A DNA stretch of 64,000 nt from JBBSBL01 sp963735885 (GCA_963735885.1 CAVTMP010000005.1:108758-172757); one strand, 5' to 3'; positions 38,161 through 49,380 are shown, counted from the stretch's first letter. Notes: generated by a model not told the origin, from the sequence alone. Program-made: numbers and translations.

Positions 38161-38985
38161 ATGCTCAACGTCATCGGCACGATCAGCGCCGTGCTGCTGG
38201 CCCTCCTCGCCGGGCGGGCCATCCACCGGCGGATCGTCGCCCAGGAGAGCTCGGGCGGGCCGCCCGCGGCCACCGTCTCGCTGGGCATCGTCGCCGAGGC
38301 GTTCGCGACGCTGACGGTGCTGCTGCTCGCCTTCGTGCTCGTCCAGACCTTCGACTCCTTCGCCCAGGCCCGCTCCCACGCCACCGACGAGGCGAGCGGG
38401 GTGCTCAACGTCTTCGACGGCGCGCTGGTGGCGGGGCCCGCGGGGCGCCCGCTCGCGCGGACCGTCGCGTGCTACGGCCGGGCCGTCGCGGTCGACGAGT
38501 GGGACCGCCTCCAGCGAGGGGACGGCGCCTCGACGCTGGTCGAGCGCTGGGTGGCGGCGTTCCGGCCCGGGCTGGCGCTCGTCGCCGCGCGCGGGCCGCA
38601 GGCCGCGGCGCAGTCCGTGCTCTCCGCCGACCGCGACCGGACCTCGGCCCGGCGCCAGCGCGTCTCGCAGGCCTCCCCCAGCGTCCCCTGGCCGCTGCGC
38701 TGGCTGCTCATCCTCAGCGTCACCGCGACGCTCGTGATCTTCTCCGCCTACGTCGACCGGCGGCTGCGGCCGCGGGGGCGCCTGCTCGTGATCGGCAGCC
38801 TCGCCGTGCTGCTCACGATGACGATCCTGCTCATCCAGGACGTCGACGAGCCGTTCGCCGGGCCCTCCTTCGTCGGCCCGACCGCGATGCGCGCGGCGAA
38901 CGCCCAGATGGAGAGCCGGCTGCGCGCCCTCGGGCCGGCCTGGGCCCCGCCGTGCGACGCGGGCGGCCGGCCGGCGCCGGCGTAG
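38161..38985 (+). CDS. DUF4239 (bestrophin-like) membrane protein
   Basis: This 274-residue protein has four hydrophobic helices in two pairs: an N-terminal pair (VIGTISAVLLALLAG, FATLTVLLLAFVLVQTF) and a C-terminal pair (WLLILSVTATLVIFSAY, LLVIGSLAVLLTMTILLIQ). A long soluble region with ARSHATDEASGVLNVF lies between them. This spacing is the DUF4239 layout. The function is not known. It follows the MMPL gene by 50 bp and may share its message. Confidence 0.7.
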   Translation: MLNVIGTISAVLLALLAGRAIHRRIVAQESSGGPPAATVSLGIVAEAFATLTVLLLAFVLVQTFDSFAQARSHATDEASGVLNVFDGALVAGPAGRPLARTVACYGRAVAVDEWDRLQRGDGASTLVERWVAAFRPGLALVAARGPQAAAQSVLSADRDRTSARRQRVSQASPSVPWPLRWLLILSVTATLVIFSAYVDRRLRPRGRLLVIGSLAVLLTMTILLIQDVDEPFAGPSFVGPTAMRAANAQMESRLRALGPAWAPPCDAGGRPAPA

Positions 38986-39000
38986 CCGCCGGACGCCGCC

Positions 39001-40338
39001 CTACAGCACCGGCAGGTAGCGCTCGAGCTCCCAGGGCGTGACCTGCACGCGGTAGTCGTCCCACTCCTGCCGCTTGATCTCGACGTACCGGTTGAACATG
39101 TGCTCGCCGAGCGCGCGGAGCACGAGCTCCGACTCCGCGGTGATCTCGATCGCCTCGCCGAGCGTCTCGGGGAGCTGCTCGATCCCGAGCCGGCGCCGCT
39201 CGTCCGGCGAGAGGTGGTAGAGGTTCTTCTCCATCGGCTCGGGCAGCTCGTAGCCGTGCTCGATGCCCTCGAGCCCGGCGTGGAGCAGGACGGCGAAGGT
39301 GAGGTAGGGGTTGCACGCCGGGTCGGGGCAGCGCAGCTCCATGCGCGTCGCCTTCTCCTTGCCGGGGTGGTAGAGGGGCACCCGGACGAGCGCGGAGCGG
39401 TTGCGGCGCGACCAGGCGACGTAGACCGGAGCCTCGTAGCCGGGCACGAGTCGCTTGTAGGAGTTCACCCACTGGGCGAAGATCGAGCAGATCTCCCGCG
39501 CGTGGCGGAGCTGCCCGGCGATGAAGGCCTTGCCGACGTCGGACAGGAAGTACGGATCGTCGGCGTCGTAGAAGGCGTTGCTCCCGTCGGCGAAGAGCGA
39601 CTGGTGGGTGTGCATCCCCGAGCCGTTCTCGCCGTAGAGGGGCTTGGGCATGAACGTCGCGTGGAGCCCGTACTTGAGCGCGTACTCCTTCACCGTGATC
39701 CGGTAGGTCATGCAGTCGTCCGCCATCTTCATGGCGTCGGCGTAGCGCATGTCGATCTCGTGCTGGGAGGGCCCCACCTCGTGGTGGGTGTACTCGACGT
39801 GGATCCCGAGCTGCTCGAGCGCGAGCACGGTCTCCCGCCGCAGGTCCGACCCCGCGTCGAGCGCCGTGAGGTCGAAGTAGCCCCCCTCGTCGAGGACCTC
39901 GGTGGACTTGCTGTCGCGGAAGTAGAAGTACTCGAGCTCCGGGCCGACGAAGTAGTGGTCGAAGCCCATGGCCCGCGCCCGCTCGCAGGCGCGACGCAGG
40001 ACGTGGCGCGGATCTCCCTCGTAGGGGGTCCGCTCGGGGGTCAGCACGTCGCAGAACATCCGCGCCACCCCGCTCTCCGACGGCCGCCACGGGAGCACCG
40101 CGAAGGTCGCGGGATCCGGCATGGCGATCATGTCCGACTCCTCGATCGCGTTGAACCCGGTGATCGAGGAGCCGTCGAAGCCCATGCCGCCCTCGAAGGC
40201 GTCCGGCAGCTCGTCCCGCCCGACCGAGAACGACTTGAGCTGGCCGAGGACGTCGGTGAACCAGAAGCGGATGAAGCGGATGTCCCGCTCCTCGACACGG
40301 GCCTGGACGTCGTCGGCGGTCAGCGGAGCGTCGGCCAT
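39001..40338 (-). CDS. glnA: Type I glutamine synthetase (GSI-alpha-like)
   Basis: The 445-residue enzyme has MGFDGSSITGFNAIEESDM, the glutamate/metal site VGPSQHEIDMRYADAMKMAD, the ATP/ammonia region YGENGSGMHTHQSL, NSYKRLVPGYEAPVYVAWS, and ATRMELRCPDPACNPYLTFA. This set fits true glutamine synthetases better than the PuuA-like protein at 24618. The C-terminal tyrosine region used for adenylylation in GSI-beta is not present, as expected for the alpha type. It makes glutamine from glutamate, ammonia and ATP. It seems to be a single gene, convergent with the DUF4239 gene. Confidence 0.87.
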   Translation of the reverse strand: MADAPLTADDVQARVEERDIRFIRFWFTDVLGQLKSFSVGRDELPDAFEGGMGFDGSSITGFNAIEESDMIAMPDPATFAVLPWRPSESGVARMFCDVLTPERTPYEGDPRHVLRRACERARAMGFDHYFVGPELEYFYFRDSKSTEVLDEGGYFDLTALDAGSDLRRETVLALEQLGIHVEYTHHEVGPSQHEIDMRYADAMKMADDCMTYRITVKEYALKYGLHATFMPKPLYGENGSGMHTHQSLFADGSNAFYDADDPYFLSDVGKAFIAGQLRHAREICSIFAQWVNSYKRLVPGYEAPVYVAWSRRNRSALVRVPLYHPGKEKATRMELRCPDPACNPYLTFAVLLHAGLEGIEHGYELPEPMEKNLYHLSPDERRRLGIEQLPETLGEAIEITAESELVLRALGEHMFNRYVEIKRQEWDDYRVQVTPWELERYLPVL

Positions 40339-40403
40339 GCGGCGGTCCCTTCTCGGCGGGGCTGGACGTGCGGGCGCGGCGCCGGGCGGCGCCGCGCGGA
40401 ACC

Positions 40404-40841
40404 CTACCGGGCGCCGCTGGCGGCGCGGCCGCGGGCGGGAGGGCCCGCGGGTGTGCCGGCGCGCGCCCGCGCCCGGGCGTCGGCGGCGAGCCAGCGGCGC
40501 GCCCAGACCTGCAGCTCGTCGAGGGCGGGGCCGAGGTCGCGGCCCATGTCGGAGAGCGCGTACTGCACGCGGACCGGCGGTCCGGAGATCACGGTCCGGC
40601 GCACGACCCCGCGAGCCTCGAGCTCCTTCATGCGCTCGGAGAGCAGGCGGTCGGAGAGCTCGGGCACGGAGCTCGAGATCTCGGAGAAGCGCATCGGCCG
40701 CTCCATGAGGACCCGCACGATCGCGCCGGTCCAGCGCTTGCCGATGAGCTCGACCGCCTCGTGGTAGAGGGGGCAGCAGCCGGAGGACTGATGGTCCCGC
40801 GGTCCGGGCCGGGCGCCGGCGGGCTCGGACCGCGGGCTCAT
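40404..40841 (-). CDS. HxlR-family redox/aldehyde-type regulator
   Basis: The 145-residue protein has the HxlR signature: the N-terminal conserved Cys in GCCPLYHEAVELIGKRW, followed by the winged helix (MRFSEISSSVPELSDRLLSERMKELEA). A Pro/Ala/Arg-rich tail ends it. Members often sense electrophiles through the N-terminal Cys. It is the second gene after an AhpD-like protein, 5 bp apart. The TTAC-N-GTAA-type palindrome upstream of that pair is a likely binding site. Confidence 0.87.
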   Translation of the reverse strand: MSPRSEPAGARPGPRDHQSSGCCPLYHEAVELIGKRWTGAIVRVLMERPMRFSEISSSVPELSDRLLSERMKELEARGVVRRTVISGPPVRVQYALSDMGRDLGPALDELQVWARRWLAADARARARAGTPAGPPARGRAASGAR

Positions 40842-40846
40842 CGACG

Positions 40847-41419
40847 TCAGGCCGCCCGGAGCGAGCGCGGCGCCTCGATGGAGCCGTCGACCGGCACCTC
40901 GCCGGCGACGTTGACCAGCGCGGTGAAGGCCTCGAGCGAGAGCCAGGCGATCGCCTCGAGGATCTCCTCGTCCTCCCAGCCGGCCTCGCGCGCCTCCTCG
41001 TGGAGGTGCACCGGCGTGCCGCCGCGATGCTCGATCACGACCTTGAGGTAGCGCAGCAGCGCCGCCTCGCGCGGGTCGCGGGAGTCGAACTCGCGGGCGA
41101 GGGCGACCTCGTCCAGGCCGAGGCCGGCCGCCCGCGCCGAGCGCGAGTGGCTCGCGATCCCGGGCGCGGAGCCGTGGTGCTCGGCCACCGCGAGCGAGAT
41201 CCGCTCCTGGGTGGCGGGGGTGAGGCGCCCGCGGCGCAGCTCCGAGCGGAAGCGGGCGTACGCCCGCAGGGTCGCGGGCGAACCGGCGAGCACGCCGAGG
41301 ATGTTCGGCAGCTGCCCGCCGCCGGAGAGCGCGCCCTTCAGGACGGGTGCGGAGCCTTCGGGGGCCGTGAGGTCGTCGTGGATCTGGAACCTGCTCATCG
41401 TGTTCTTCATGCCAATCAC
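40847..41419 (-). CDS. AhpD/carboxymuconolactone decarboxylase-like protein lacking the CxxC
   Basis: This 190-residue helical protein matches the AhpD-like fold (LTPATQERISLAVAEHHGSA, IASHSRSARAAGLG). AhpD-type peroxidases carry E-x-N-G-C-x-Y-C-x-x-x-H; here the corresponding stretch is EHHGSAPGIASH, with both cysteines gone. It is therefore unlikely to be a thiol peroxidase. The His and Glu remain, so another chemistry or a structural role is possible. It lies in an operon with an HxlR regulator. Several in-frame ATGs exist (41419, and two within 25 bp), so the start is uncertain. Confidence 0.75.
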   Translation of the reverse strand: MIGMKNTMSRFQIHDDLTAPEGSAPVLKGALSGGGQLPNILGVLAGSPATLRAYARFRSELRRGRLTPATQERISLAVAEHHGSAPGIASHSRSARAAGLGLDEVALAREFDSRDPREAALLRYLKVVIEHRGGTPVHLHEEAREAGWEDEEILEAIAWLSLEAFTALVNVAGEVPVDGSIEAPRSLRAA

Positions 41420-41450
41420 CGGGCGGGGAGAGGTGACGCCTGTGCGCCAC

Positions 41451-41465
41451 CTTACGGTTGGTAAG
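41451..41465. promoter_or_regulatory. Probable HxlR operator
   Basis: CTTACGGTTGGTAAG is a perfect 5-bp inverted repeat with 5-bp spacer, 32 bp upstream of the AhpD-like start. It fits the TTAC-N-GTAA core bound by HxlR-family proteins, one of which is encoded in this operon. Confidence 0.6.
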
Positions 41466-41594
41466 TCTAGACGCCGGCCGAGGCGCTCACAAGCGACGTG
41501 GCGACCGTCGGGTCGAGGTCCAGGTGTGTCCTACCCGGTATACGCCCGCGCGTAAATCCCGGCTCAGGCCCGGGTTCCGGGACGCTCGGCGGGG

Positions 41595-41888
41595 CTATCC
41601 CTGGCCGCTCATCGCCGCGACGACGACGAGCAGGACGCCCATCAGGACGGCCCACAGGGCGAGGCGGTCGGGGCGTGGCCCGAAGCGCTCCATGGCGGTC
41701 GGCCGGGGCCGCCGGCGATCGAGCGCGACGACGCGCGGCGAGGGCGGCGGACCGGTCCGGCCGGTGATCGTCACGGTCCGGCGCCCGGGCTGGGGGCCGG
41801 CGGGCGGTCGGGCGCGGCGCGGCCGCGGCGGCTGCCAGAGATCGGGCCCCGGCTCGTCCCAGGTCCGTGCGGCGTTGGCGGATGGCAT
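41595..41888 (-). CDS. Small Pro/Arg-rich tail-anchored membrane protein under a riboswitch
   Basis: The 97-residue protein has a basic, Pro-rich soluble part (PRPRRARPPAGPQPGRR) and one C-terminal hydrophobic helix (RLALWAVLMGVLLVVVAAMS) ending a few residues before the stop. The layout is that of a tail-anchored membrane protein facing the cytosol. It has a good RBS (GAGGGG 7 bp ahead of the ATG). It is the only gene immediately downstream of the c-di-AMP riboswitch, so its level should respond to that second messenger. No named family is recognised. Confidence 0.7.
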   Translation of the reverse strand: MPSANAARTWDEPGPDLWQPPRPRRARPPAGPQPGRRTVTITGRTGPPPSPRVVALDRRRPRPTAMERFGPRPDRLALWAVLMGVLLVVVAAMSGQG

Positions 41889-41904
41889 GGATCGTCCCCT
41901 CTTT

Positions 41905-42036
41905 CGCGGGCTTACGGGGTTAGCTGACGGGCTCGCACCGAAAGAGCGGCGCTACGCAGAAGGCGATTCGCCCCAGAAAACTGGGTCCCCCGCTTCCTCT
42001 CGCCGGCGGGCCGGCGGGAGGAACTCAGCGGTATGA
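41905..42036 (-). ncRNA. ydaO-type cyclic di-AMP riboswitch
   Basis: On the minus strand the leader reads ACCGCTGAGTTCCTCC at its 5' part, then GCGGGGGACCC, the hairpin CCCAG-TTTT-CTGGG, and GGGGCGAATC. It closes with the diagnostic GAGCCCGTCAGCTAACCCC followed by GTAAGC. These blocks and their order are those of the ydaO/yuaA c-di-AMP riboswitch. In other actinobacteria it mostly controls cell-wall hydrolases and is turned off by c-di-AMP. Here it precedes the small tail-anchored protein gene by about 17 bp. An exact 5' boundary cannot be fixed by eye. Confidence 0.92.
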
Positions 42037-42181
42037 CGGCGTGCGGGAGGCTAGCAGGGGCGCGCGAACGGCAATCCCGCGGGACCGGCTCCTCCCTGGA
42101 GACCGGGGGCACGAGATGAATCGTTCCGGCCGGGGCGGACGGAACGGAGCCGGCGGGCGGGCGATCGCCCGCCGAGCGCGG

Positions 42182-42529
42182 CTACCCGCCGCCGTGCTCG
42201 AAGCGCTCCTGCTCGGCGATCGTGCGCTCGGCCCAGGGCACGGCCTCGAGCCGGTCGTCGGGAATCGGCTCGCCGCTCTCCACCGAGCGGCCGTAGGTCC
42301 CGTCGGCCAGTCGCCCCTCCGCCCGCTCGATGGCGTCCAGCTCGGCGCGGAGGTCCTCCGCCATCCCGGCATCCTTCTCCCGCTCGAAGAGGTCGCTGCC
42401 CGAGTCGGCGGGATGCTGGCCGACACCGCCCTCCTCCTGGCCGACGAGCTCGGACTCGAGCTCGGCGAGGGAGTGCTCGACGCGCGCGCGCTCGCGCGCC
42501 AGCAGCTCGCGGGCGTGATCGGCGTCCAT
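42182..42529 (-). CDS. DksA/TraR-like protein lacking zinc-finger cysteines
   Basis: The 115-residue protein has the DksA/TraR layout: an N-terminal coiled-coil-like region (ERARVEHSLAELESELVGQE), DLRAELDAIERAEGRLADGTYG, and the C-terminal finger region SVESGEPIPDDRLEAVPWAE. In the family the finger reads GxCxxCGxxIxxxRLxAxPxAxxCxxC. Here every cysteine is replaced (Ser, Ser, Thr and Glu positions). Cysteine-free versions occur in some bacteria and still bind RNA polymerase, so a transcription-modulating role is possible but unproven. The stop of the cytochrome gene lies 3 bp upstream, so the two are co-transcribed. Confidence 0.75.
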   Translation of the reverse strand: MDADHARELLARERARVEHSLAELESELVGQEEGGVGQHPADSGSDLFEREKDAGMAEDLRAELDAIERAEGRLADGTYGRSVESGEPIPDDRLEAVPWAERTIAEQERFEHGGG

Positions 42530-42531
42530 GC

Positions 42532-43074
42532 CTACTTCCCCGCCACGGCCGCGACGTAGGCCGCGACCTTCGGCGCCTGCTCGGGCGTCACGACCAGCGC
42601 CGGCATCGTCCCGTTCCCCCGCTGACGCCCGTTGACCACCGCGTCCAGCACGAAGCTCTTGGTCGCCGCGTACTGGCGGGCGGCGGCCACCGGCGTGGCC
42701 GCCGGCGGCTTGCCGAGCAGCGCGTCGAGGTCGGGCCCCACGCGGCCGGCGGTCTCCGAGGCCTTGAGCTGGTGGCAGCTCCCGCACGCCTGGGCGAAGA
42801 GCGCACGACCCTCCCGCTGCTGCGGGGTGAGGGTGACGCTCTGGCCCTTGACCTGCTTCTCGTCGCGGTGGCTCCCGCTGATCGCCAGGGCCGGGATCGC
42901 GATGCCGAGGCCGAGGAAGGCGACCACGAAGAGGGCCGTGGCGCCCCGGCGAGCGCCACGCGACTGCGACTGGAGCGCGTCGCGCGCGCCGCGGGGACCG
43001 CCGCGCAGGGCCACGAAGAGCAGCCCGACGCCGATCACGACCCACGCGGCGATGAAGAGGTAGGTGCCGATCAT
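42532..43074 (-). CDS. Membrane-anchored class I cytochrome c
   Basis: The 180-residue protein has an N-terminal transmembrane helix (GTYLFIAAWVVIGVGLLFVA), a second hydrophobic helix (LFVVAFLGLGIAIPALAI), and one haem c site (ALFAQACGSCHQLKA). The distal Met is probably in the NGTMPALVV segment. It should carry electrons on the outer face of the membrane. The start ATG at 43074 is used since the upstream extension is Arg-rich and lacks homology. It forms a two-gene unit with the DksA-like gene. Confidence 0.82.
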   Translation of the reverse strand: MIGTYLFIAAWVVIGVGLLFVALRGGPRGARDALQSQSRGARRGATALFVVAFLGLGIAIPALAISGSHRDEKQVKGQSVTLTPQQREGRALFAQACGSCHQLKASETAGRVGPDLDALLGKPPAATPVAAARQYAATKSFVLDAVVNGRQRGNGTMPALVVTPEQAPKVAAYVAAVAGK

Positions 43075-43158
43075 CAGCGCGCGAACCCTACCGCGCCACA
43101 CGGCGCGGCGGTGGGCGCCGCGGCGCCCGGCCACGGCCGCTCGGCGCGACCGGAGGGC

Positions 43159-46583
<3,425 letters not shown>

Positions 46584-46584
<1 letters not shown>

Positions 46585-46597
46585 GAACACATGTTCG
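46584..46597. promoter_or_regulatory. LexA box of dnaE2
   Basis: CGAACACATGTTCG matches the actinobacterial SOS operator CGAAC-N4-GTTCG. It borders the dnaE2 start (its last base on the minus strand is the G of the GTG). The same motif precedes imuB and lexA in this window. Confidence 0.88.
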
Positions 46598-46696
46598 CAT
46601 ACGGGCGGGTGGAGATGGATCGTCAGGAAGTCGCGGTTCGTGCCGGCGCCGGCGACGACATCCGGACCGGCGCGAATCCGACAAGAGAAATATGCT

Positions 46697-46720
46697 TGAC
46701 AGGAATAGTTGTCGGTGACA
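46697..46720. promoter_or_regulatory. Possible ArsR-type operator
   Basis: TGACA (46697-46701) and TGTC-GGT-GACA (46710-46720) give an overlapping set of inverted half-sites just ahead of the ArsR start at 46731, in a locally AT-richer stretch. The placement suits autorepression. Confidence 0.4.
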
Positions 46721-46730
46721 GGGTGCACCC

Positions 46731-47330
46731 ATGCACGACGTCACCGTCATCGACGACCCCGCCGCCGCCGAGGCGTCGCTGGATCCGATCCGCGCCCGCC
46801 TGCTCGCCGAGCTGGCCGAGCCCGGGTCCGCCAGCACGCTCGCGGCGCGCGTCGGGCTCACCCGCCAGAAGGCGAACTACCACCTGCGGGCGCTGGAGCG
46901 CCACGGCCTGGTGGAGCTCGTCGAGGAGCGCCGCAAGGGCAACTGCACCGAGCGCGTGCTCCAGGCGACGGCCGCGTCCTACGTGATCTCGCCGACCGCC
47001 CTGTCGGCGGTCGCGCCGGATCCGTCACGTGAGCCGGACCAGCGCTCCGCGCGCTGGCTGCTCGCGGTCGCGGGGCGCATGGTCCGCGAGGTCGGTGAGC
47101 TCATCACCGGGGCGAGCGTCGCCGGCAAGCCGCTCGCGACCCTCGGGATCGACAGCGAGGTGCGGTTCGCGTCCGCGAAGGACCGGGCCGCGTTCGCCGT
47201 CGAGCTGGCGGACGCCGTCAACGGCCTCGTCGCGAAGTACCACGACGAGGCCGCCTCCGGCGGTCGTCCGCACCGGTTCGTCGTCGCACTGCACCCCACC
47301 ATCACCAAGAACAAGGAGCCCCGGTCATGA
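46731..47330 (+). CDS. ArsR-family helix-turn-helix regulator
   Basis: This 199-residue protein has an N-terminal winged helix (RLLAELAEPGSASTLAARVG, QKANYHLRALERHGLVEL) of the ArsR/HTH_20 type. A C-terminal helical region of unknown ligand specificity follows. It overlaps the following SRPBCC gene (ATGA). ArsR-SRPBCC pairs are common, and the regulator often controls its own operon. It is divergent from dnaE2, with both promoters in a 146-bp gap. Confidence 0.82.
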   Translation: MHDVTVIDDPAAAEASLDPIRARLLAELAEPGSASTLAARVGLTRQKANYHLRALERHGLVELVEERRKGNCTERVLQATAASYVISPTALSAVAPDPSREPDQRSARWLLAVAGRMVREVGELITGASVAGKPLATLGIDSEVRFASAKDRAAFAVELADAVNGLVAKYHDEAASGGRPHRFVVALHPTITKNKEPRS

Positions 47331-48058
47331 GCCGTCCATTCGAGATCACCCGCGAGGTCGACCTGCCCGCCGCCCCGGACGACGTCTGGACCGCGATCAC
47401 CGCCGATACCGCGGCCTGGCAGTTCCCGACGGGGATGGAGATCCCCGCCGGCACCGCGCCGCCCGAGGGGGGGCCCGTCACGACCTGGGATCCGCCGCAC
47501 CGCCTCGTGATCCGCATGGAGTCGCCGGACGGGACCTTCAACGCCCTCGACTACGCGATCGAGGCCCGCGAAGGCGGCACGGCGCACCTGCGCTACGTCC
47601 ACAGCGGGATCCTCGCCGACGAGTGGGAGGACCAGTACGACGCCATCGACGGCCACACGGACTTCTACCTCCACACCCTCGGGCAGTACATCGAGCACTT
47701 CAACGGCCGCCGGGTCACCTACGTCGGCCAGCCGTCGGCCGGCATCGAGGGACCCGAGGCCGCCGGAACGCCGGACGCGATGGATGCGCTGCGCGCCGCC
47801 CTGGGCGTTGCCTCGGACGCGGACGTGGGCGATGCGGTCCACGCGTCGCTCGGCGACGCCGGCACGCTCGACGGCGTCATCGACTACTCGACGCCGGAGT
47901 TCCTCGGCGTCCGCACCGCCGACGGCCTGTACCGCTTCTTCGGGCGCAACCACTTCGGCGGCGTCGTCGGGATGAGCGCGCACCTGTTCGTGGACGGCGT
48001 CGACGCTGCGGCGCGCGAGGCGGCGCTCGAGGCGTGGCTGGACGGGGTGTACGCGTAG
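47327..48058 (+). CDS. SRPBCC/AHSA1-domain protein
   Basis: The 243-residue protein begins FEITREVDLPAAPDDVWTAI, the usual opening of SRPBCC (START/Bet v1-like) domains. DYAIEAREGGTAHLRYVHSG and DFYLHTLGQYIEHFNGR follow. The domain ends near residue 140, and a second less typical region covers about 150-243. These proteins bind hydrophobic ligands. It is translationally coupled to the ArsR-type regulator. Confidence 0.78.
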   Translation: MSRPFEITREVDLPAAPDDVWTAITADTAAWQFPTGMEIPAGTAPPEGGPVTTWDPPHRLVIRMESPDGTFNALDYAIEAREGGTAHLRYVHSGILADEWEDQYDAIDGHTDFYLHTLGQYIEHFNGRRVTYVGQPSAGIEGPEAAGTPDAMDALRAALGVASDADVGDAVHASLGDAGTLDGVIDYSTPEFLGVRTADGLYRFFGRNHFGGVVGMSAHLFVDGVDAAAREAALEAWLDGVYA

Positions 48059-48073
48059 GGAACGTCAACGGCC

Positions 48074-48139
48074 TGCACGCGGGTGGCGCCCGGCACACGG
48101 TCGGCTTGCACGCAATTGGCGGCCGGCACACGGCCGGCG
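48074..48139. repeat. 33-bp tandem repeat, two copies
   Basis: Copies at 48074-48106 and 48107-48139 share about 27 of 33 positions (core ccggcacacgg). They fill the short gap between the SRPBCC stop and the truncated vapC stop. Confidence 0.55.
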
Positions 48140-48144
48140 TCCGG

Positions 48145-48372
48145 CTACACGAGGACGACCTCGAGCGACCCGTGCTCGGCCAGCGCGAGGAAGTCGCGGT
48201 CCCGGGTGAGCACGGGCATGCCCTCGGCGATGGCCGTGGCGGCGACGAGCCCGTCGAGGATCGCGGCTCGCCGCCCGGCGCGCCGCAGCGCGACCTGGAG
48301 GTCGGCGAAGGTCGCGCGGTCCGGCTCGGCGGCGATGAAGACGCTCGTGTCGAGGAGCGCCCGGTCGCTCAT
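48145..48372 (-). pseudogene. Internally deleted VapC toxin
   Basis: The 75-codon frame keeps both ends of a PIN-domain toxin: ALLDTSVFIAAEPDR with the first catalytic Asp, and LDGLVAATAIAEGMPVLTRD with the later acidic residues, then RDFLAL. Normal VapC proteins are about 125-140 residues. About 50 central residues, including the second catalytic acid (usual S-x-x-E), are missing. It starts at an ATG overlapping the antitoxin stop (ATGA). It is unlikely to be an active RNase, so I call it a remnant. Confidence 0.65.
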
Positions 48373-48485
48373 AGGTCGTCCGTCGTGTCCGGCATCGCGT
48401 CGCGGAGATCGGCGGCCAGGCCGGCGTCGGCCTGGGCGCCGCGGAGGCGCCGGCTCAGCTCGGCGCCGGGGATGTACCGGCGCCT
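48369..48485 (-). pseudogene. C-terminal remnant of the VapB-type antitoxin
   Basis: The minus-strand frame ends RRYIPGAELSRRLRGAQAD then LAADLRDAMPDTTDDL and a stop that overlaps the vapC ATG. This is the toxin-binding tail of a Phd/VapB antitoxin. Its DNA-binding N-terminus is absent, replaced by unrelated sequence antisense to the next gene. Together with the truncated vapC it marks a decayed toxin-antitoxin module. Confidence 0.55.
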
Positions 48486-48537
48486 GGACTGGTGGGGCCT
48501 CGAGGGCGACGGCTCCGATCCGCGAGACTGGCGCCCG

Positions 48538-49380
48538 ATGGGAGTGGCCACCGCGGACGCCGAGTCGCCGGGAGCGCGCACCGCGGGCGAGGCGTGGGCG
48601 CGCGAGCAGCTCGACCTCCTGCTCGCCCGGCGCTTCTCGCCGCCGGCGATCGCCCGCTTCCTCGCCGCGTCGCAGCGACGCGCCAACACGGTGCGCGCCG
48701 CGCGGCCGGCGCTCGGCCGCCAGGCGTGGACATGGTCGGCGGCCGGCGCGGCCCTGTGGCTCGGGCTCGCCGCGGGCGGCGCCGAGCCGTTCCGCTCGCG
48801 CCTCCGCGGCGGCCTCGGCTGGTGGGCGGCGTGCGCCGTGATGCTCGACTGGCACCTCGGGATGGTCGAGACGCCCGAGGGGCGGCCCCGGCCGCTCGGC
48901 GCGGCCGACGCCGTGACGCTCGCCCGCGCCTGGCTCGTCCCGGTGGCCTGGGCCGACCCGGCCGCGGTCGTCGTCCTCGCGGCGGCGGCGAGCGACGCGC
49001 TCGACGGGCCGCTGGCCCGCCGCGGCGAGTCGACCCGGATCGGCCGCGACCTCGAGGGCCTCGTCGACGCGTGCCTGTCCGGCGCGGCGCTGCGGGGCGC
49101 GGTCCGGCGCGGCCGTCTCGGGCGCGCGGCGGCGGCCGGCGAGGGACTGCGCCTCGCGACCGGAATCGGCTATGCCGCGGCGGTGTGGCTCGGTCGCGCC
49201 CGGCCGCCGGAGCGCCGCCTGGTGCGCGCCGCGCGCGCGACCAGCCCGGTGCGCGCGGCGGGCCTCGTCGCGGCCGGCCTGGGGCGGCGGCGCGCGGCCG
49301 ATGCGCTCGTGGCCGGCGGGGCGCTGGCGAGCGTCGCGATCACGGCCAGGGCGCTCGCCGCCGTGTCACCCGACCCGTGA
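48538..49380 (+). CDS. CDP-alcohol phosphatidyltransferase-like membrane protein
   Basis: The 280-residue protein has several hydrophobic helices and a motif SDALDGPLARRGESTRIGRD followed by LEGLVDA. The family motif is DG-x2-AR-x8-G-x3-D-x3-D. Here the spacer is one residue shorter and one of the last two Asp residues is Glu, so activity may be altered. The family transfers a phosphoalcohol from CDP-diacylglycerol. The start could be ATG 48472, but that would overlap the antitoxin remnant more deeply. I prefer 48538. Confidence 0.6.
   Translation: MGVATADAESPGARTAGEAWAREQLDLLLARRFSPPAIARFLAASQRRANTVRAARPALGRQAWTWSAAGAALWLGLAAGGAEPFRSRLRGGLGWWAACAVMLDWHLGMVETPEGRPRPLGAADAVTLARAWLVPVAWADPAAVVVLAAAASDALDGPLARRGESTRIGRDLEGLVDACLSGAALRGAVRRGRLGRAAAAGEGLRLATGIGYAAAVWLGRARPPERRLVRAARATSPVRAAGLVAAGLGRRRAADALVAGGALASVAITARALAAVSPDP

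Noticed and set aside
41458..42036. Plus-strand coding region over the riboswitch
   Set aside because: It is antisense to the small membrane gene and the c-di-AMP aptamer, and its product shows no recognisable feature.
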